The translations under genes and the position numbers were made by a program. From the NCBI RefSeq assembly GCF_000384215.1, contig NZ_KB913032.1:8021605-8085604 (forward strand): a DNA stretch of 64,000 nucleotides, given 5' to 3'. This stretch comes from Amycolatopsis alba DSM 44262. Lineage in GTDB: Bacteria; Actinomycetota; Actinomycetes; Mycobacteriales; Pseudonocardiaceae. This document shows, in pieces, positions 37,429 to 44,759 of the stretch. The stretch's first letter is position 1. Every line of letters starts with the position of its first letter. Under the pieces are notes generated by a model. The model was not told the origin of the DNA and made no database searches. It saw only the letters and a program-made list of their open reading frames with translations.

Positions 37429-38364
37429 ATGAGCACGGTCGCCCTCGCCGCCACGGACGGGATGCTCCAGTTCGAACTGGCCATCGCCCAGGAGGTCTTC
37501 GACTCACCCCTGCGATACGAACTCAGTGTCTGCGGTCCGGCACCGGTGAAGGTCGGCAGGTTCCTGCTCGAACCGGACCACGGACTCGATCACCTCGCGT
37601 GCGCCGGCACCGTCATCGTCCCCGGCTGGGCCGACATCGACGTCCCTCCGCCCGCCGACCTCGTCGACGCCGTCCGCGCCGCCCACGAAGCGGGCGCACG
37701 GGTCGCGTCCCTCTGCACGGGCGCGTTCGTGCTGGCGGCCGCCGGCCTCCTCGACGGCCGCCGCGCGACGACGCACTGGGCGCACACCGACGTACTCGCC
37801 GCCCGCCATCCCCTGGTCGAGGTCGATCCGGACGTCCTCTACGTCGACAACGGCAGCGTGCTCACCTCGGCTGGCAAGGCCGCCGCGATGGATCTGTGCC
37901 TGCATCTGGTGCGCTCGGATCACGGCTCGGCGGTCGCGAACACCGTCGCCCGCCGCCTGGTCGTCCCGCCGCACCGCGCGGGCGGGCAGGCCCAGTTCGT
38001 CACCGCACCGGTGCCCGAACAGGACGACCATCCGCTCGGCGGCCTGCTCCCCTGGATCACCGGGCGGCTGGACCGGCCGCTGACCGTCGAGGACCTCGCC
38101 AGGCACGCCAACATGAGCTCACGCAACCTGGCGAGGCATTTCCGGACGGCGACCGGGACGACCCCGCTGCGCTGGCTGCTGATCCAGCGCATCCGCCGCG
38201 CGCAGGAACTCCTGGAGCGCACCGACGACAGCGTCGAGGCCATCGCGGAGGCCACCGGGATGGGCACCGCCGCCACGTTGCGGCGGCATTTCAACCGGAC
38301 CGTCGGGGTGCCGCCGGACACTTACCGCCGCACCTTCCGCGCGGCCAAGGAATCCTCGACGTGA
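37429..38364 (+). CDS. GlxA-family AraC-type transcriptional regulator
   Basis: A 311-residue protein: an N-terminal DJ-1/PfpI-like domain (LFELAIAQEVF-type start, VASLCTGAFVLAAAGLLDGRRATTHW with the nucleophile-elbow Cys) and two C-terminal AraC helix-turn-helix motifs (TVEDLARHANMSSRNLARHF and SVEAIAEATGMGTAATLRRHF). ATG 37429 is chosen over 37411 because a TACACT -10 ends 7 bases upstream, as in leaderless genes. Inverted TGTCCG/CGGACA half-sites at 37395-37429 may be an autoregulatory operator. The likely target is the divergent oxidoreductase gene. Confidence 0.88.
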   Translation: MSTVALAATDGMLQFELAIAQEVFDSPLRYELSVCGPAPVKVGRFLLEPDHGLDHLACAGTVIVPGWADIDVPPPADLVDAVRAAHEAGARVASLCTGAFVLAAAGLLDGRRATTHWAHTDVLAARHPLVEVDPDVLYVDNGSVLTSAGKAAAMDLCLHLVRSDHGSAVANTVARRLVVPPHRAGGQAQFVTAPVPEQDDHPLGGLLPWITGRLDRPLTVEDLARHANMSSRNLARHFRTATGTTPLRWLLIQRIRRAQELLERTDDSVEAIAEATGMGTAATLRRHFNRTVGVPPDTYRRTFRAAKESST

Positions 38365-38397
38365 CCAAGCCCGCGACAGCCGCCGTCCACAGGCCGC

Positions 38398-39570
38398 TCA
38401 AAGGGCCTTTCCGAGCCGCCGCAGCCCTTCCGCGATCGTGTCCGGCGCGTGCGTGGCGAACGAGAGCCGCAACGCCGACCGGTCCGGCTCCCCCACCTGG
38501 AACGCCGAGCCGGGCACGAAGGCGACGTCATGCCGCAGCGCCTCGGGAAGCAGCCGGTCCGTGTCCGTCCCGGCGGGAAGGGTGACCCAGACGAACATCC
38601 CGCCGTCCGGGTCGGTCCATGTCGTCCCCGGCGGGGTGATCGCGGGCAGTTCGGCCAGCATCGCGTCCCGGCGCACACGGTAGGTCGCGCACAGTTTCCG
38701 CACCTGCGCGTCGAGATCCGCGGTCGCCAGGTACTCGGCCGCGGCCGCCTGGTCGATGGTCGAGGTGTGTAGATCGTTCGCCTGCTTGAGGATCGCGACG
38801 CGGCGCAGGAGTTCGCTCGGTGCGCGGAGCCAGCCCAGCCGCATGCCAGGGGCGATCACCTTCGAGAAGCTGCCGAGGTAGATCGCGCGGCCGGCGAGTT
38901 CCGGACGGGCCGACATCGGTTCTTCGCGTTCACCGCGATACCGCAGTTCGTGGTACGGGTCGTCCTCGACGAGCCAGAACCCGTGGCGCGCGATCACTTC
39001 CGCGAGCGCACGGCGTCGCGCGGGGCCGGTGGTGCGGCCGGACGGATTCGAGAACGTCGGCACCAGGTAGAGCAGCGAAGGCCGTTCCCTGGCGGCGATC
39101 TCGTCCAGCGCGGCCGGGTCGATCCCCTCCGGGTCACCGGGAACGGGCACGATCCGCGCCTGCGCGAGCCGGAAACACTGCAGCGCGGACAGGTACACCG
39201 GTTCCTCCACCAGCACGGTGGCGCCGGGGTCGAGCAACGCGGAACTCAGCAACTGCAGGCCCTGCTGGGAACCCGTGGTGACCAGCAGATCGTCCACAGT
39301 GGTCGGGAGCCCGCGACCGGACAGCCGCTGCGCGAGCTGCTCGCGCAGCCGCGGATTCCCTTCGGTGGGCGAGTACTGCAAGGTGCGCGGGGCGAACTCG
39401 TCGGCGAGTGCCCGGCCGAAGGCGGCGCGGAGGCCGTCCACATCGAACAGTTCCGGCGCGGGCATGCCACCGGCGAAGGAGATCACGCCAGGGCGTGCGG
39501 TGAGCGCGAGCAGGTCGCGCACGGGAGAACTGGTGACGCCGTCCATGCGACGGGCCAGGGGAAGAGACAT
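38398..39570 (-). CDS. PLP-dependent class I/II aminotransferase (LysN/2-aminoadipate-type)
   Basis: A 390-residue aminotransferase without the GntR domain of MocR regulators. Seen: VISFAGGMPAPELF, TTGSQQGLQLL, VPTFSNPSGRTTG, EDDPYHELRY and the PLP lysine in YLGSFSKVIAPGMRLGW. The family includes 2-aminoadipate and aromatic or branched-chain aminotransferases, and the substrate cannot be fixed from sequence. AGGAG lies 6 bases before ATG 39570. It is divergent from the small tautomerase-like gene. Confidence 0.88.
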   Translation of the reverse strand: MSLPLARRMDGVTSSPVRDLLALTARPGVISFAGGMPAPELFDVDGLRAAFGRALADEFAPRTLQYSPTEGNPRLREQLAQRLSGRGLPTTVDDLLVTTGSQQGLQLLSSALLDPGATVLVEEPVYLSALQCFRLAQARIVPVPGDPEGIDPAALDEIAARERPSLLYLVPTFSNPSGRTTGPARRRALAEVIARHGFWLVEDDPYHELRYRGEREEPMSARPELAGRAIYLGSFSKVIAPGMRLGWLRAPSELLRRVAILKQANDLHTSTIDQAAAAEYLATADLDAQVRKLCATYRVRRDAMLAELPAITPPGTTWTDPDGGMFVWVTLPAGTDTDRLLPEALRHDVAFVPGSAFQVGEPDRSALRLSFATHAPDTIAEGLRRLGKAL

Positions 39571-39674
39571 GGAAGCTCCTCGGGGAGAAACGTGCGGCTC
39601 CGATGGTGCAGCAGCCGGGGATCTTCCCGTGCGAGCAAGCAACTACCGCCACGATAGCAGCTAGGCTGGCGGAC

Positions 39675-40025
39675 GTGCCGCTCGTGGAAATCACCTACTC
39701 CCCCGAACTTTCCGAAGCCAAGCTCCGTGAACTGGGTTCGGTGCTGCCGCATCTCGTGTCCGTCGCGGTGGAATGCCCCGAGGAGCCCTACGACGGCGAC
39801 CTTCAGCCGGGCGACGTCGAGCTGCGCTTCCGTCGGCCGGGGCCGTTCGACCGCTTCGGGCTGGACCTGCTGGTCGAGGTCCGGTCGAAGTGGTTCCCGA
39901 GCCGGGCGGACAACCGCCAGGAGCGGGTGGATCTGCTGCGGACGAGCATCGAATCCGCGACCGGGATCGACGACGTCGGCGTGTATCTCTCACTGCCCGT
40001 CGCCGCGTGGTCGCAATCGGACTAG
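39675..40025 (+). CDS. tautomerase-like small protein with N-terminal proline
   Basis: A 116-residue protein beginning Met-Pro-Leu-Val-Glu-Ile. A proline exposed after Met removal is the catalytic base in the tautomerase superfamily. It also has a C-terminal block EVRSKWFPSRADNRQERVDLL and a YLSLPVAAW ending compatible with the beta-alpha-beta fold. GTG 39675 follows a TAGGCT -10 (39662-39667) by 7 bases, indicating leaderless expression and fixing the start. The substrate is unknown; assignment rests on the N-terminus and size. Confidence 0.55.
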   Translation: MPLVEITYSPELSEAKLRELGSVLPHLVSVAVECPEEPYDGDLQPGDVELRFRRPGPFDRFGLDLLVEVRSKWFPSRADNRQERVDLLRTSIESATGIDDVGVYLSLPVAAWSQSD

Positions 40026-41245
40026 CTGCCCCCGAAGACGTGCCGCCGCACGAACGGGCTCCGGAACTTGCCGTCCGGGTCCAGTTCGACGGCCAGCGCG
40101 CGGAAATCGGCGAGCTTCGGGTAGTCCGCGGCACGGTGGAAGAGCTTCCCCCAGTGCGGCCGGACCCCGAAGGGCGCCAAGCGTTCCTCGATCAGGGGAA
40201 GCAGCGTGCGGACCGCGTCCTCCTCAGGGCGCCAGGTGAAGTGCAGCGCGATCCGGTCACCGCCGTGGAACGGGCTCAGCCACAGCTCGTCCCCCGCGAC
40301 GGTGCGGATCTCCGAGGTGAGCAGCACGGGCGCCAGCCGGTGCCCGATGCCGCGCAGGGCCTCTATCGCGGCAACGGCGTGCCGCACGGGCACGAAGTAC
40401 TCGGTCTGCAGTTCGTTCCCGACACTGGGGGTGAAGTCCAGGCGGAAATGCGGGATCCGCTCGTGCCACGGCCCCGTGACCCCGAGCTGCCGCGTGCAGT
40501 TGTCCGCCCGGACGCCCGCCGCGTGGGCCGGATGCCGCGGCCCGTCCGCCGCCCTCGCCCCGAAGAACTCCGGGCCCGGCTGTCCTGACCCTTTGATCCA
40601 GACCTGGTCGATCGAGTCGCGCGCCCAGTTCGTGAACATGCTGACGCTGTAACCCGCGTCCTGGATCTCGTCGAAGTGCTCGTACGCCGACTGCCAGGGC
40701 AAGCCGTCGAAGACGTCCTGGCGTAGGTCGAAGGACGGCACCAGGTCGAGGGTCAGCCGGGTCACCACGCCCAGCGCGCCGAGGCCGACGACCACGCCGT
40801 CGTGCCTCTCGTAGGTCCTCAGTTCACCGTCCGCGGTGACCAGCTCCACCCCGGACACCGCCGACGCGAGGCTCCGGTTGCGCCGTCCGGAACCGTGGGT
40901 CGCCGTCGCGACGGTGCCCGCGACCGTGCAATGAGGCAGTGAAGCGAGGTTGGCCAGCGCGAATCCGGCCGCGTGCACCTGGACGGCGATGTCGCCGTAT
41001 CGCGCCGCCGCCGGCACCGTGACCGTCGCGGACTCAGCGTCTAGTTCGGTCTCGACGTCGAGCGCGGACAGATCGAGCTGGACACCGCCGGGACAGTCCG
41101 CGATGTCGTTGAAGCAATGCCCGCTGCCGAGTGCCTTGACCGCGCTCGCCCCGGCGACCGCGTCCTGGACCTGTTCGACCGTGCGCGGACGCAGGATCCG
41201 TTCGGCGGTGAAGGTCTGATTTCCCGCCCAGTTCGTCTCGCGCAC
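40022..41245 (-). CDS. alditol oxidase (xylitol oxidase-like, FAD-linked)
   Basis: A 407-residue oxygen-dependent FAD enzyme. VKALGSGHCFNDIADCPGG contains the His that binds FAD covalently in Streptomyces AldO. LPHCTVAGTVATATHGSG and the C-terminal VELDPDGKFRSPFVRR are typical of the alditol / L-gulonolactone oxidase group. It should oxidise polyols such as xylitol or sorbitol and release hydrogen peroxide. GTG 41245 lies 7 bases after TAAGCT (41253-41258), a leaderless arrangement. Its 3' end overlaps the tautomerase-like gene by 4 bases. Confidence 0.85.
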   Translation of the reverse strand: MRETNWAGNQTFTAERILRPRTVEQVQDAVAGASAVKALGSGHCFNDIADCPGGVQLDLSALDVETELDAESATVTVPAAARYGDIAVQVHAAGFALANLASLPHCTVAGTVATATHGSGRRNRSLASAVSGVELVTADGELRTYERHDGVVVGLGALGVVTRLTLDLVPSFDLRQDVFDGLPWQSAYEHFDEIQDAGYSVSMFTNWARDSIDQVWIKGSGQPGPEFFGARAADGPRHPAHAAGVRADNCTRQLGVTGPWHERIPHFRLDFTPSVGNELQTEYFVPVRHAVAAIEALRGIGHRLAPVLLTSEIRTVAGDELWLSPFHGGDRIALHFTWRPEEDAVRTLLPLIEERLAPFGVRPHWGKLFHRAADYPKLADFRALAVELDPDGKFRSPFVRRHVFGGS

Positions 41246-41316
41246 CAGTCCCAGCTTAGATTGCCCGAGTCGGCTTCACACGGAGGAGGATTCCCCTGAC
41301 GGGCATTCCCGGCGAG

Positions 41317-42555
41317 ATGGTCTCCATCGCGCTCTTGCTGGTCGTCCTGGCCTTCGCGGTGATCCGGCCACGCGGCCTGCCGGAGGCGGTCGCCGCCGTC
41401 CCCGCCGCCGCGATCGTGCTGGCGGCCGGGGCGATCTCGTTCCCCGACGCCCTCGACGAGGTGGCCAGGCTCGCCCCGGTCGTCGGTTTCCTCGCCGCGG
41501 TGCTCGTGCTGGCCAAGCTGTGCGACGACGAAGGACTGTTCCAGGCGGCCGGGACGCTCATGGCCCGGTTCAGCCGGGGAAAGCCGCGACGGCTGCTGCC
41601 CGCGGTGTTCGCCGTCGCCGCGGCGGTCACCGTGGTGCTCAGCCTGGATGCCACCGTCGTGCTCCTGACGCCGGTCGTGTTCGCCACCGCCGCGCGGATG
41701 GGCGCGCGGGCCAAACCGCACGCCTACGCCTGCACGCATCTGGCGAACTCGGCGTCGTTGCTGCTGCCGGTGTCCAATCTGACCAATCTGCTCGCCGTCG
41801 CCGCGACCGGTATCTCGTTCCTCCGGTTCACCGCGCTGATGACCCTGCCCTGGCTCGCGGCGGTGCTCACCGAGTACCTGGTGTTCCGCCGGTTCTTCGC
41901 CGCCGACCTGGCGGCCCGGCCCCGCGGCGGGAAAGCGGTCCCGGCCGGGAAGGTCCCGGCGTTCGTGCTGGTCGTCCTCGGCCTGACGCTGGCCGGGTTC
42001 GTGGTCACCTCCCTGCTGGACGTCAGTCCCGCGTGGGCCGCGTTCGCCGGCGCCGCCGTCCTGGCGTGCCGCGCCCTCGCGCAGCGGCGGACCTCCCCCG
42101 CCGCGATCGTCCGGTCCGCGAGCATCCCCTTCCTCGCCTTCGTGCTCGCGCTGGCGATCGTGGTCCGCGCCGTCGTCGACAACGGACTGGACGAGGCGCT
42201 CAGCCATCTGGTGCCGACCTCCAGCTCGTTCCCCGCCCTGCTCGGCGCCGCCGCGGTGGCGGCCGTGCTCGCCAACCTGATCAACAACCTGCCCGCGGTG
42301 CTCGTCCTGCTGCCGCTCGCCGCCGCGGGCGGGACCCCGGTGGTGCTGGCCGTGCTGATCGGGGTCAACCTCGGGCCGAACCTCACCTACGTCGGCTCGC
42401 TGGCCACGCTGTTGTGGCGGCGGATCCTGCACCGGCACGACACCCGGCCCGAGCTCGGCGAGTTCACGCGGCTCGGGTTGCTCACCGTTCCGGCGTCCAT
42501 CGTGCTCGCCGTCGCCGGGCTGTGGCTCGGGCTCGCCCTCACTTCCGCTCAGTGA
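41317..42555 (+). CDS. ArsB/NhaD-type ion transporter family permease
   Basis: A 412-residue membrane protein with about 11 hydrophobic segments. CDDEGLFQAAG, SLDATVVLLTPVVFATAARMG, LANSASLLLPVSNLTNLLA and GVNLGPNLTYVGSLATLLWRR are hallmarks of the arsenite/anion transporter (ArsB, IT superfamily). ATG 41317 is given, but the strong GGAGGAGGA at 41282-41290 sits 35-27 bases upstream and 5 bases before an in-frame CTG at 41296, so translation may begin there and add 7 residues. No other ars genes adjoin; the substrate is unproven. Confidence 0.82.
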   Translation: MVSIALLLVVLAFAVIRPRGLPEAVAAVPAAAIVLAAGAISFPDALDEVARLAPVVGFLAAVLVLAKLCDDEGLFQAAGTLMARFSRGKPRRLLPAVFAVAAAVTVVLSLDATVVLLTPVVFATAARMGARAKPHAYACTHLANSASLLLPVSNLTNLLAVAATGISFLRFTALMTLPWLAAVLTEYLVFRRFFAADLAARPRGGKAVPAGKVPAFVLVVLGLTLAGFVVTSLLDVSPAWAAFAGAAVLACRALAQRRTSPAAIVRSASIPFLAFVLALAIVVRAVVDNGLDEALSHLVPTSSSFPALLGAAAVAAVLANLINNLPAVLVLLPLAAAGGTPVVLAVLIGVNLGPNLTYVGSLATLLWRRILHRHDTRPELGEFTRLGLLTVPASIVLAVAGLWLGLALTSAQ

Positions 42556-42567
42556 GAAGCTGGGCGC

Positions 42568-43341
42568 ATGCCCGGCAACCTGTCCACCCCCGGCGCCGGT
42601 GTCGTCTCGCGGGCGTTCGCGCTGCTCGGCGCCTTCGACGTCGATCACCGCGAGCTGTCACTGACCGAACTCGCCGCCCGCGCCGGGCTGCCGCTGCCGA
42701 CCGCGCACCGGATCGCGCGCGAACTCGTGGAGCTGGGTGCGCTGGAGCGGCGCGATGACCGCTACGCCATCGGCAGGCGGCTGTGGGATCTCGGGCTGCT
42801 CGCCCCAGTCCAGTTCGAACTGCGCCAGGTCGCCGCGCCCTTCCTCCAGGATCTCTACGGCGCGACAGGTGCCACCGTGCATCTCGGTGAACGGGACGGT
42901 GACCAGGTGCTCTACCTCGACCGGCTCTCCGGGAACGCGTCCGTGCCGGTGGTCAGCCGGATCGGCGGGCGGTTGCCGCTGCACGCCACCGGCGTCGGGA
43001 AGGTCCTGCTGGCCTGGGCGCCGGAGGACGTCCAGCGGCAGGTGCTCGCCTCGCTGACCCGCGTCACGCCGTACACCGTCACCCAGCCCGGACGGCTTCG
43101 CGAGCAGTTGAGGCGAGTCCGGCGGGAGGGCTACGCGCAGACCGTCGAAGAGATGAGCCGAGGCGCCTGCTCGGTCGCCGTCCCGATCCGGGCGTCCGCC
43201 GGTGGTGAGGTCGTCGCGGCGCTCGGCCTGGTCGTTCCCGATCTGAGCCGCGGGCGGGCGCGGCTGGTCTCCGCGCTCCAGGTGGCGGCCGCCGGAATCG
43301 GCCGAAGCCTGCGAGTTTCACTGAGTGGAAGCGAACGCTAG
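42568..43341 (+). CDS. IclR-family transcriptional regulator, likely PobR
   Basis: A 257-residue regulator: winged helix at residues 12-70 (AFALLGAFDVDHRELSLTELAARAGLPLPTAHRIARELVELG) and an effector domain (HLGERDGDQVLYLDRL, LPLHATGVGKVLLAW, SRGACSVAVPIRA, VVAALGLVVPD). IclR-type activators commonly control 4-hydroxybenzoate and protocatechuate catabolism. It lies 32 bases upstream of pobA on the same strand, so they are probably co-transcribed and 4-hydroxybenzoate is the likely effector. Confidence 0.88.
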   Translation: MPGNLSTPGAGVVSRAFALLGAFDVDHRELSLTELAARAGLPLPTAHRIARELVELGALERRDDRYAIGRRLWDLGLLAPVQFELRQVAAPFLQDLYGATGATVHLGERDGDQVLYLDRLSGNASVPVVSRIGGRLPLHATGVGKVLLAWAPEDVQRQVLASLTRVTPYTVTQPGRLREQLRRVRREGYAQTVEEMSRGACSVAVPIRASAGGEVVAALGLVVPDLSRGRARLVSALQVAAAGIGRSLRVSLSGSER

Positions 43342-43373
43342 GAGTTCGACCGCCACGCGGCCAGACTCCGGTC

Positions 43374-44549
43374 ATGCGAACCCCAGTCGCCATCGTCGGC
43401 GCCGGCCCGGCCGGACTGCTCCTGTCGCATCTGCTCGATCTGGCCGGGATCGACTCGGTGATCGTGGAAACCCGCTCGCGCGAGTACGTCGAGGCGCGGA
43501 TCCGGGCGGGCATTCTCGAACAGTCCACAGTGGACCTCCTGCGCGAGACGGGTCTCGGCGACCGGCTCGACCGCGAGGGCGACGAGCATCGCGGCATCTA
43601 TCTGCAGTGGCCGGAGGAAAGGCACCATCTCGACTTCGTGGACCTGGTCGGGCGAAGCGTCACCGTCTACGGTCAGACCGAGGTGACCAAGGACCTCGGC
43701 AAGGCGCGCGCGGCGGCCGGGCAAGAGATCCGCTACGAAGTCACCGACACCGCCGTGCACGACATCGAGACCGACCGGCCCTACGTCACCTTCACCGACG
43801 CGGACGGCACGTCGCAGCGGCTCGACGCCGACGTCGTCGTCGGCTGCGACGGCTCCTTCGGGCCTTGCCGCACCGCGATTCCGGACGCCACGAAACAGAC
43901 CTGGGAACGTACCTATCCGTACTCCTGGCTCGGTGTCCTCGCCGACGTCGCCCCGTCGACCGACGAGCTCATCTACGCCTGGCATCCCGACGGTTTCGCC
44001 ATGCATTCGATGCGTTCGGCCACCGTCAGCAGGCTGTACCTGCAGGTGCCCAACGGCACCGACATCGGCACGTGGTCCGACGAACGGATCTGGGCGGCGC
44101 TCGCGGCCCGGCTCGGCCACGGCCAGGACGGCTGGACGCTCACGCCCGGACCGATCACCGACAAGAGCGTGCTGCCCATGCGCAGCTTTGTACAGCAGCC
44201 CATGCGGCACGGACGCCTGTTCCTCGCCGGGGACGCCGCCCATATCGTGCCGCCCACCGGCGCCAAAGGCCTCAACCTCGCCGTCGCCGACGTCGCGCTG
44301 CTCGCCCCCGCCCTGGCCGCTTTGCTGCGGGACAAGGACTCCGCGCTCGCCGACGCCTACTCCGACACCGCGCTGCGCCGGGTTTGGCGCTGTACGCATT
44401 TTTCGTGGTGGATGACGACGATGCTGCACCAATCGGGCGATCCATTCGACCGCCAACTGCAGCTTTCGCAGTTACGCTGGCTGGCGCGGAGCGAGGCGGG
44501 CCGCGCGGGACTGGCGGAGAACTACGCGGGCCTGCCCATCGGGTTCTGA
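43374..44549 (+). CDS. pobA: 4-hydroxybenzoate 3-monooxygenase
   Basis: A 391-residue FAD enzyme converting 4-hydroxybenzoate to protocatechuate with NAD(P)H and oxygen; PobA is 394 residues in Pseudomonas. Seen: FAD-binding VAIVGAGPAGLLLSHLL, RIRAGILEQSTVDLL, VVGCDGSFGPCR, YSWLGVLADVAPS and GDAAHIVPPTGAKGLNLAVAD. No protocatechuate ring-cleavage genes are in the window. Leu367 is encoded by TTA (44472-44474), rare in such genomes. A strong hairpin follows the stop. Confidence 0.93.
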   Translation: MRTPVAIVGAGPAGLLLSHLLDLAGIDSVIVETRSREYVEARIRAGILEQSTVDLLRETGLGDRLDREGDEHRGIYLQWPEERHHLDFVDLVGRSVTVYGQTEVTKDLGKARAAAGQEIRYEVTDTAVHDIETDRPYVTFTDADGTSQRLDADVVVGCDGSFGPCRTAIPDATKQTWERTYPYSWLGVLADVAPSTDELIYAWHPDGFAMHSMRSATVSRLYLQVPNGTDIGTWSDERIWAALAARLGHGQDGWTLTPGPITDKSVLPMRSFVQQPMRHGRLFLAGDAAHIVPPTGAKGLNLAVADVALLAPALAALLRDKDSALADAYSDTALRRVWRCTHFSWWMTTMLHQSGDPFDRQLQLSQLRWLARSEAGRAGLAENYAGLPIGF

Positions 44550-44559
44550 TCCGAGATGG

Positions 44560-44588
44560 TCACTGTCGCCGTTTTTCGGCGACAGTGA
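44560..44588 (+). terminator. stem-loop terminator after pobA
   Basis: TCACTGTCGCCG-TTTTT-CGGCGACAGTGA: perfect 12-base arms, 5-base loop, 10 bases after the pobA stop. No U-tract follows, which is normal for actinobacterial terminators. Confidence 0.82.
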
Positions 44589-44759
44589 AAGTCTCCCGGT
44601 GCCCGGAGGTTTATCGGCAGAAGTCGCCGCGGCACTTTCCCGCCACCGGGGTTTATCACCCTGCCCGGCACTCGGCTAAGCGGGACCGGACCGGAACACC
44701 AATCGATATCTTGATCGTCCGGTAGCATGGGCTCGACACCGCGACGAGGGGTTGATCGC

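Noticed and set aside
41041..42648. 535-codon minus-strand frame
   Set aside because: It is antisense to the ArsB-like permease and consists of low-complexity Glu/Gly/Arg/Gln-rich sequence without motifs.
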